48,709 nt of DNA from Bacteroidota bacterium (lineage in GTDB: Bacteria; Bacteroidota; Bacteroidia; Bacteroidales; Prolixibacteraceae). Position 1 is the first letter of the stretch. Every line of letters starts with the position of its first letter. The DNA is taken from NCBI GenBank assembly GCA_024278975.1, contig JAJRSD010000030.1, forward strand, positions 1-48,709. The letters run 5' to 3'. The position numbers were made by a program, and so were the translations under genes. Below the pieces are notes generated by a model, which searched no databases, was not told the origin of the DNA, and was given only the letters and a program-made list of their open reading frames with translations. Below are positions 42,959 through 48,709 of this stretch, piece after piece.

Positions 42959-43384
42959 ATGTTTTCAGAAAAAATCAGTTCAGTTGAAGGATTAAAAAAT
43001 GTGGCTGCAAAATTAATCGGGCAGTTTCCAAACCATCGGGTTTTTGCATTGTATGGAAAAATGGGATCCGGAAAAACCACATTTATTCAGGCAATTTGCA
43101 ATAGTCTGGGTTCTGACGATAATGTTACAAGCCCAACATTTGCAATAATTAATGAGTATAAAACAACAGATTTTTCGTCATTATTTCATTTCGATTTTTA
43201 CCGTATTGAAGACATTGAAGAGGCGTACGATTTGGGATACGAAGATTATATTTATAGCGGAAGTTACTGTTTTATAGAGTGGCCCGAAATGATAGAATCA
43301 CTTCTTCCGGAAAATTTTATTGAAGTGAAAATTGAAGTTTTAGACGATGAAAGTCGAGTGATTTCAGCAAAAATTAAATCGTAA
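42959..43384 (+). CDS. tsaE: tRNA threonylcarbamoyladenosine biosynthesis ATPase TsaE
   Basis: This 141-residue ATPase supports the TsaB-TsaD complex in forming t6A37 on ANN-decoding tRNAs. Walker A is GKMGSGKT (33-40). The conserved TSPTFAIINEY, HFDFYRIED and EWPE (Walker B-like) motifs are present. It is of usual size and undamaged. It is divergent from gcvH with 147 bases between starts. Alanine dehydrogenase follows, a common pairing in Bacteroidota genomes as I remember, though with 200 bases between. Confidence 0.95.
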   Translation: MFSEKISSVEGLKNVAAKLIGQFPNHRVFALYGKMGSGKTTFIQAICNSLGSDDNVTSPTFAIINEYKTTDFSSLFHFDFYRIEDIEEAYDLGYEDYIYSGSYCFIEWPEMIESLLPENFIEVKIEVLDDESRVISAKIKS

Positions 43385-43414
43385 ATCAATCTGTCAATAC
43401 AAAAGAAAACTGTA

Positions 43415-43439
43415 AATCTTCATATCACGTGTGAAGATT
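43415..43439. repeat. Hairpin between tsaE and ald
   Basis: AATCTTCA and TGAAGATT pair around nine bases containing CACGTG, 30 bases after the tsaE stop. No T-run follows, so it may be a weak terminator or a site for a regulator. Confidence 0.35.
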
Positions 43440-43584
43440 ACCTGTATATTTTCACACTTAATATGAATATTAACAGTATAGTATCGGAGCTAATAAAAAC
43501 GAGCAATTTTGAATTTCCCTCTTTTGAATGTAACTTGTTGCGCAAATTAAGAAACTAATTTTTGACTTAATAAATCAATCTAAA

Positions 43585-44805
43585 ATGGTATCATCAAATC
43601 AATCTAAAGAAAAAATTTCAATATCGAAAAGTATGTTGCTTCCTCAGGAAGAGATGCTCGAGGTAAAGAAAAAAGGGAAAAAAATTAAAATTGGCATTCC
43701 TTCTGATTTTTCGAAAGTTGAATACCGAGTTCCGTTAACGCCACAAGCCGTTGATTTATTGGTTTCGTACGGACACGAAATTTTAATTGAAAAAGACGCA
43801 GGGAAATCTGCCAGTTATTCCGATAAAGAGTATCGCGAAGCCGGAGCAACAGTTGTCGATACAAAAGAGGAGACATTTCAGTGTGATATTATTTTGAGAA
43901 TTGCACCTTTTAATTGCGAAGAGATTGATTCACTTCGTGGAAATCAGGTGATTATTTCGAGTCTTCAAACGCAGGCACATTGTAATGAATCGATTCAGAA
44001 ACTGATGCAAAAAAAGGTAACAACCATCGCCTTCGAATATCTCGAAAATGAGGATGGATTTTTACCAATTGTACATCAGATGAGCCAGATTGCCGGCGTA
44101 ACTTCAATAACAATTGCCAGCGAATATTTAAGCAAATCGCGCGATGGGAAAGGAGTTCTTTTTGGCGAAGTTACCGGCGTAACTCCAGCCGAACTGGTGA
44201 TAATTGGCACAAGCACGGCGGCAGAATATGCTGCCAGAGCTGCACTTGGATTGGGAATTTTTGTAAAAGTGTTTGATACATCGGTTTACGAATTGAGCAA
44301 GTTGGAAGAGAAACTTGGACGACGTATTTTTACCTCTGTTTTTTATCCGAAGGTTTTACGAAAAGCACTTGTTTCGGCTGATGTGGTAATTGGTGCAACA
44401 TCTTTTAGTACAACTCCAAAATTTAAAGTTTCGGAGGATTTGATAAAACAGATGAAAGAGGGCTCGGTAATAATTGATTTGAATGTAAGTCAGGGAGGCT
44501 GTTTTGAAACCTCGAAACCAACCGATTTTACGAAACCCACTTTTGTAAAACATGGAGTCATTCATTATTGTGTTCCCAACTCTCCGGCAATGGTAGCTCG
44601 AACCGCATCAATTTCGTTCAGCAATATTTTAATTCCGGTTTTATTGGCCGTTGGCGAAAATGGCGGGGTTGATAATTACATAAAAAGCTCGCGGGGATTT
44701 AGGAAAGGTGTTTACATTTACCACGGAATACTTACGAACCACGATGTTGGCAGACAGTTTAATATTTCGGCAAAAGATATTGATTTATTGCTGGCGGTGT
44801 TTTAA
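43585..44805 (+). CDS. ald: Alanine dehydrogenase
   Basis: This 406-residue NAD-dependent enzyme interconverts alanine and pyruvate with ammonia. The N-terminal substrate domain has KIGIPSDFSKVEYRVPLTPQ and later QMSQIAGVTSITIASEYLSK. The NAD domain has the fingerprint LVIIGTSTAAEYAARAALGL in place of GxGxxG, then VFDTSVYELSKLEEKLGRR. The late VPNSPAMVARTASIS and HGILTNHDVG match the family. It has a 30-residue N-terminal extension compared with short Ald proteins (about 370). The third Gly of the usual Rossmann fingerprint is altered (GTSTAAE). Related PNT-like proteins are the alternative. Confidence 0.88.
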   Translation: MVSSNQSKEKISISKSMLLPQEEMLEVKKKGKKIKIGIPSDFSKVEYRVPLTPQAVDLLVSYGHEILIEKDAGKSASYSDKEYREAGATVVDTKEETFQCDIILRIAPFNCEEIDSLRGNQVIISSLQTQAHCNESIQKLMQKKVTTIAFEYLENEDGFLPIVHQMSQIAGVTSITIASEYLSKSRDGKGVLFGEVTGVTPAELVIIGTSTAAEYAARAALGLGIFVKVFDTSVYELSKLEEKLGRRIFTSVFYPKVLRKALVSADVVIGATSFSTTPKFKVSEDLIKQMKEGSVIIDLNVSQGGCFETSKPTDFTKPTFVKHGVIHYCVPNSPAMVARTASISFSNILIPVLLAVGENGGVDNYIKSSRGFRKGVYIYHGILTNHDVGRQFNISAKDIDLLLAVF

Positions 44806-44844
44806 AAAATTAACTTGTTGTATTGAAATATAGAATGATACGAA

Positions 44845-45630
44845 ATGTGGGATAAAGTTAAGAAATACAGAAAAGATTATTTGTCGTTGAACTTAAATGA
44901 GAATATCAATTACGAAAAGTTCAGTATGATTTCTATTGTTTATAATTCAACTAAAATAGAAGGCTGCTCGCTGAGCGAAGATGATACTCGAATCTTATTG
45001 GAAAGTAATATTACAGCAAAAGGGAAACCGTTAACCGACCATTTAATGGTAACCGACCATTTTGATGCTTTCCTTTTTATAAAAAATCAGGCCTTAAATA
45101 AACGAAAAATATCTGTTGGGTTTTTAAAAGAGGTGGCTGCTTTAACTATGAAAAATACAGGTGGAATTGTAAAAACTATTTCCGGGGAATTTGATTCTTC
45201 TAAGGGTGACCTTCGGTTGACGCAGGTTTATGTTGATAAAAAGTACTTTCCCGATTTAAAAAAAGTCCCTGCTCTTTTGGAAACTTTATGCAATAGAATA
45301 AACGAAATAATAGATGTTGTTGAAGGAGTTGATGTTATAAAACTTGCTGCAGATTTACACTATAATCTAGTGAATATTCATCCTTGGGCGGATGGAAATG
45401 GGCGTGTTTCGAGATTGATGATGAATTATATTCAACTCTATCATAACGAGCCACTTGTTAAAATTTTTACTGAAGACAGAGCAGAATATATTTCGGCATT
45501 AAACAGAACCGAGGAAGAAAGTAATCTGGAAATTTTTAGAGAATTTATTGCATTGCAGCAGGTCAAATTTTTTAAAGCAGAAATTGAAAAATTCAATAGA
45601 AAAGATAGAGATTTTACACTTCTCTTTTAA
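44845..45630 (+). CDS. Fic-family protein with inhibitory motif
   Basis: This 261-residue enzyme probably transfers AMP (or another nucleotide moiety) to target proteins. The Fic core motif HPWADGNGRVSR (179-190) has the catalytic His and the phosphate-binding loop intact. The N-terminal STKIEGC (35-41) supplies the inhibitory (S/T)xxxE(G/N) helix with S35, E39 and G40, so autoinhibition is expected (class II, inhibitory motif in the same chain). No antitoxin partner gene is next to it. Its stop lies inside the 3' end of the convergent pullulanase gene, with a 17-base overlap. The target is unknown. Confidence 0.92.
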   Translation: MWDKVKKYRKDYLSLNLNENINYEKFSMISIVYNSTKIEGCSLSEDDTRILLESNITAKGKPLTDHLMVTDHFDAFLFIKNQALNKRKISVGFLKEVAALTMKNTGGIVKTISGEFDSSKGDLRLTQVYVDKKYFPDLKKVPALLETLCNRINEIIDVVEGVDVIKLAADLHYNLVNIHPWADGNGRVSRLMMNYIQLYHNEPLVKIFTEDRAEYISALNRTEEESNLEIFREFIALQQVKFFKAEIEKFNRKDRDFTLLF

Positions 45631-47560
45631 CCAATATTGTCATCGAAATACCCTCAACATCTACCGTGTCAACTACAATTTCATCAAACTCAGTTTCGTC
45701 TATTTCATCTCCCTTTGCAACAATCCGGTAATTTCCTTCGGGCAATGGAATTGAAACCGATTTAGAATTAGCATTAAAAATCATAATTATATCTCCCCAC
45801 GAATCGCCAGCACTTTTCCCATCAATACAATAAGATACAACTCCCATTTCGTATTGGGTACAAAAATTTAGGTTGGCAATTATCTGCCCTGCACTTTTCA
45901 TCCGAAAAGCAGGGTGATTTTTTCGCAGTTGAATGAGTTTTTTATGATATTCAAAAACATCGGAATACACCTCTTTTCTGTTCCAATCAATCTGATTTAC
46001 CGAATCGGGCGATTTATACGAATTGCCATGCCCGTTTTTAGTTCGGCAGAAATCGGCTCCGGCGTGTAAAAACGGAACTCCCTGCGAGGTAAGAATTAAC
46101 GCACCCGTAAGTTTTATCATTTTTCGCAACTCTTCGTTGCTGGCTTTTGGGCGGCTCATTTTTAGCTTGTCCCAAAGCGTATAATTATCGTGGCACGAAA
46201 CGTAATTTATACACTGATTTGGTTCGGTAGCCCACGCATGATTTAGCGTTTCAATAAACCCAAAATTTATTTGCGGGTGATTAATTCCACCCACGATTCC
46301 AAATTTTATTGGCTCTTCGTTCAGTTCTAAACCACTCACAAAACCTCTGCTTTTTTTATTGCCGTGGTTACCTTTTAGTGCATCTCTAAAATTGTCGTTA
46401 AAACCTGCAATGCCCTGCAATTGTGGAATATTATTTTTTACAGCCCGTAAATTCTCAGGCATGGGACTTTGGTCGGCTGCCCAACCCTCGCCATATAAAA
46501 ACAGTCCGGGATTAGTTTTATTTAGTTCGGTTCGGATAATTTTCATCGTCTCCAAATCGTAAATCCCCATTAAATCAAAACGGAAACCATCGACATGAAA
46601 TTCGGAAGCCCAATATTTTAACGAGTCTATAATATATTTTCGAACCATGGAACGCTCGGTTGCCAGTTCGTTTCCGCATCCCGATGCGTTTGAAAAACTT
46701 CCATCTTTATTTTGGCGGTAAAAATAACCCGGAACAGTTTGATTAAAAGCCGACTCTTTTGTAAAAAAAGTATGGTTATAAACAACATCTAAAATCACTC
46801 CAATATTGTTGTTGTGTAGTGTTTTCACTAATTTCTTGAACTCTAAAATTCGCACTTTTCCATCGTACGGATTTGTGGAATACGAACCTTCCAGCGCATT
46901 GAAATTTTGAGGGTCGTAACCCCAGTTGTATTTTTCCAGAGGTTTCTCCTCGTCAACAGTAAAAAAATCGTAAACAGGTAAAAGATGAACATGCGTAATT
47001 CCCAGCTCTTTCAGGTGAGCCAACCCGGTTGTTTTTCCGTTTGTCGTCTTCGTATCTTTCTCCATAAAACCCAAATATTTTCCTCTGTTTTGAATGCCGG
47101 AATTATCGGCAACAGAAAAATCGCGAATATGAGTTTCATAAATAATTGCATCGGTAAAATTTGTAAAACGCGGACCTCTATCATTTCCCCAATTTTCAGG
47201 ATTGGTTTTTGTGGGATTAAAAATCATTCCCCGTTTACCATTTACCCCAACACAGCGGGCGTAAATATCCGGAACTTCTACCAGCCAGTCGCCATCGTTT
47301 ATTTTGAATGTGTAAAATTTCCCTTCGTAGTCGCCTTGTAAAACCGTTGACCAAATTCCGTTCCCAGCGGGTTGTAAATTTGTTTTATGAAAAGTGTTAC
47401 CGGTTTGTCCATCTTTATATAAACGCAGTTCAACAACTTTTGCAGTTGGTGCCCAAATTTTAATTTTTGTTTTTTCGGGCGACCAGAAAACACCCAAATC
47501 ATCGCCATCGTAAAATGGATAAGTAGAAAAATCGATATGATTAAATTTCCAGCTCCTCAT
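45614..47560 (-). CDS. pulA: Type I pullulanase (cytoplasmic GH13)
   Basis: This 648-residue enzyme cleaves alpha-1,6 branches in glycogen- or pullulan-type glucans. The N-terminal CBM48/E-set domain contains GVFWSPEKTKIKIWAPTAKV. The type I pullulanase signature YNWGYDP is at 211-217. Catalytic residues are D329 (GFRFD) and E358 (YGEGW), with VVYNHT and YVSCHDN around the site. The C-terminal beta domain follows. There is no signal peptide, so it acts on internal glycogen. It follows the hypothetical membrane protein gene with no gap (47561/47560) and shares its promoter. Confidence 0.95.
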   Translation of the reverse strand: MRSWKFNHIDFSTYPFYDGDDLGVFWSPEKTKIKIWAPTAKVVELRLYKDGQTGNTFHKTNLQPAGNGIWSTVLQGDYEGKFYTFKINDGDWLVEVPDIYARCVGVNGKRGMIFNPTKTNPENWGNDRGPRFTNFTDAIIYETHIRDFSVADNSGIQNRGKYLGFMEKDTKTTNGKTTGLAHLKELGITHVHLLPVYDFFTVDEEKPLEKYNWGYDPQNFNALEGSYSTNPYDGKVRILEFKKLVKTLHNNNIGVILDVVYNHTFFTKESAFNQTVPGYFYRQNKDGSFSNASGCGNELATERSMVRKYIIDSLKYWASEFHVDGFRFDLMGIYDLETMKIIRTELNKTNPGLFLYGEGWAADQSPMPENLRAVKNNIPQLQGIAGFNDNFRDALKGNHGNKKSRGFVSGLELNEEPIKFGIVGGINHPQINFGFIETLNHAWATEPNQCINYVSCHDNYTLWDKLKMSRPKASNEELRKMIKLTGALILTSQGVPFLHAGADFCRTKNGHGNSYKSPDSVNQIDWNRKEVYSDVFEYHKKLIQLRKNHPAFRMKSAGQIIANLNFCTQYEMGVVSYCIDGKSAGDSWGDIIMIFNANSKSVSIPLPEGNYRIVAKGDEIDETEFDEIVVDTVDVEGISMTILVKREV

Positions 47561-48106
47561 TTAAAATTTGAATAATGTTTTACGCAGATAAACAGATTTA
47601 CTTCCCAGTTTTTTTCCTTTTATATCGTAAATAACAATTTTTGCTTTTGGGAACTTTTTAAGTCTTTTATCATGAAAATAAAAACTTGTCATATCAATTT
47701 GCAAAGAATGAGTTTTCCCTTTTTCTAGATAAAGTGGATAAAAAGTTCTATTATCCATCCCTTTTAATTTGAATTTTCGTTTTAACCAAAAGTTATCGAG
47801 AATTAGTAGTGGCTTGTCTAAATCAACATCATAATTTCCTCCGTTCTTTACTTTCAGATTTAAAAAATCGGGATAATAAAGTCTGTCTTTTTCGATCTCA
47901 ATGGTAATATTATTTCTTTGAAAAAATGGTTTTTGCCTTGTGACTGTCTTTTTATTCTTTTGCCTAAAAACAAAAAACAGCACAATAAACGGAACAGGAA
48001 TCAGCAGAAACCAGATTAATTTATCGCCCTCCGGTCCAATTTCGTTTTGACCAAAAACGAACTGATAAATCAGTAATAAAACAGAAAGTGTAAACAGTTT
48101 CTTCAT
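47561..48106 (-). CDS. Hypothetical membrane protein upstream of pulA
   Basis: This 181-residue protein of no known family has an N-terminal signal-like helix ending VFGQ, then a second TM segment (LIWFLLIPVPFIVLFFVF). A basic loop and a beta-rich domain outside or inside follow (ITIEIEKDRLYYPDFLNLKV, then PLYLEKGKTHSLQIDM). The gene ends one base before the pulA start and shares its promoter, so a link with glycogen or envelope status is possible but not shown. Confidence 0.7.
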   Translation of the reverse strand: MKKLFTLSVLLLIYQFVFGQNEIGPEGDKLIWFLLIPVPFIVLFFVFRQKNKKTVTRQKPFFQRNNITIEIEKDRLYYPDFLNLKVKNGGNYDVDLDKPLLILDNFWLKRKFKLKGMDNRTFYPLYLEKGKTHSLQIDMTSFYFHDKRLKKFPKAKIVIYDIKGKKLGSKSVYLRKTLFKF

Positions 48107-48366
48107 CTACTTTATTTTTGGCAAAAATACAAGAAAATAAACCTTAGTCAACTTGTTTGTAAAAATGTTTAATTTTGGGAGAATTAGTTTTAACGTATCG
48201 TTAAACATATTAATAATGTGTCGTTATAAACAAATAATATTAACTAAGATGGAATTTTTAATAGTACAAACATTTGATTTATTCTTACAATATTAGGTAT
48301 CCCTCTGAGAACTGTAAGTAATAATGTCAAATCTTCTTTTGAAAACAAATTGAAGCCTTTGTAGTT
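48107..48366. other. Spacer left of the ISAs1-family element
   Basis: This is about 260 AT-rich bases holding the pulA-operon promoter at its left end. I find no other gene or RNA. The right boundary is placed at the possible insertion-sequence end at 48367. Confidence 0.5.
48122..48152 (-). promoter_or_regulatory. Promoter of the hypothetical-pulA operon
   Basis: On the minus strand, GTTG (48152-48149), 19 bases, and TATTTTTG (48129-48122) give the Bacteroidetes consensus. The box ends 15 bases before the start codon at 48106. Confidence 0.55.
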
Positions 48367-48709
48367 CAGGGCTGTTAAATTCTAAATAAATTGTTGATAA
48401 CTATATAGGTTGTAGTATTGTAGGCTGTTTTGTTACAGTTCATTATTTATATTATCTATTTTATTTTTCCGTAAAATATTTAATGCAAAACTTCTTAGTG
48501 CCGACATATTTTCGGGTTTTACCCTAATCCTTGAATAATCCTCCCTTAACGTTACATCCCTTACATGGTGGTCTTTGTTTTCAATAAACCAATGGTTTCT
48601 GATGTGTTGTTGGGCTTTTTTTGCATTCACTTTGTAATTCGACAAGTATAAGGCTTTTTCTTGCCTGGCTTTATATTTCTTGTCTTTAGTGCTGAATATA
48701 TGAGACTTA
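48367..48709. mobile_element. Left end of an ISAs1-family insertion sequence (partial)
   Basis: The boundary is suggested by CAGGGCTGTTAAATTC at 48367, which is like the terminal repeats I recall for ISAs1-family elements. The transposase gene inside is read toward this end, so this would be its right terminal repeat. The other end is beyond the window. The exact border and target duplication cannot be checked. Confidence 0.5.
48433..48709 (-). CDS. ISAs1-family transposase, C-terminal part (cut by window edge)
   Basis: The frame is open to the right window edge, so only the C-terminal 91 residues are visible. Motifs of the ISAs1/H-repeat transposase end are clear: QQHIRNHWFIENKDHHVRDV with the HWxIEN element, then LREDYSRIRV and ENMSALRSFALNILRK. 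Upstream of the TTG-type start at 48645, the frame continues KDKKYKARQEKALYLSNYKV, matching the family, so 48645 is not a true start. It may be intact beyond the window. Confidence 0.8.
   Translation of the reverse strand, partial: KSHIFSTKDKKYKARQEKALYLSNYKVNAKKAQQHIRNHWFIENKDHHVRDVTLREDYSRIRVKPENMSALRSFALNILRKNKIDNINNEL

Noticed and set aside
1-48709. CRISPR arrays, tRNA, rRNA or a replication origin
   Set aside because: No regular repeat-spacer series, no cloverleaf-like candidate and no DnaA box cluster were recognised by eye. Short RNA genes could still be missed without a covariance search.

Overview
The window looks like a piece of a Bacteroidota chromosome, probably from a Marinilabiliales/Prolixibacteraceae-type relative, although the exact lineage cannot be fixed by reading alone. 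The signs are an AT-rich composition, a secreted protein ending in a type IX secretion (T9SS) sorting domain, a second truncated T9SS-style precursor, a fused CcoN-CcoO oxidase with an extra cytochrome domain, almost no Shine-Dalgarno sequences, and several promoter boxes of the Bacteroidetes type TAnnTTTG (often TATTTTTG). No tRNA, rRNA or CRISPR array was found.

Layout. 0.3-3 kb holds a TPR/HTH regulator split by a one-base frameshift, followed by a decayed stretch with a truncated T9SS-type precursor. 3-7.2 kb (minus strand) holds a redox-dead thioredoxin-fold protein, coaD and an SLC12-like cation-chloride/amino-acid permease. 7.4-22.6 kb is a dense cell-envelope locus: three family-2 glycosyltransferases (one fused to a methyltransferase), three GT-C type integral-membrane glycosyltransferases, a metallophosphoesterase, a T9SS beta-propeller protein, and a tight CotH kinase / DUF4956 / VTC-domain operon. 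Two of the GT-C enzymes and the CotH lipoprotein appear to share one beta-sandwich module, which ties the two halves of the locus together. This is the best candidate for an undescribed system: envelope glycan assembly coupled to polyphosphate and to surface kinase chemistry.

22.7-36.4 kb (minus strand) is a full cbb3 oxidase region. In transcription order it holds a Tat-exported Fe-S protein, NrfD and a membrane cytochrome c (a compact quinol dehydrogenase-like module), then ccoS, ccoNO, ccoQ, ccoP, ccoG, ccoH, a TauE/SafE-like protein, and the copper ATPase ccoI. An AbiE-type toxin-antitoxin pair with a 44-bp near-perfect palindrome at its start sits between the TauE/SafE-like gene and ccoI, and a 164-bp hairpin element sits between ccoG and ccoH.

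36.8-48.7 kb is mixed: an amidohydrolase lipoprotein and a GH2 glycosidase with an unusual membrane tail, a small membrane protein broken by a homopolymer frameshift, an AI-2E family transporter, gcvH, tsaE, alanine dehydrogenase, a Fic protein, a cytoplasmic type I pullulanase, a hypothetical membrane protein, and the C-terminal part of an ISAs1-family transposase running off the right edge.
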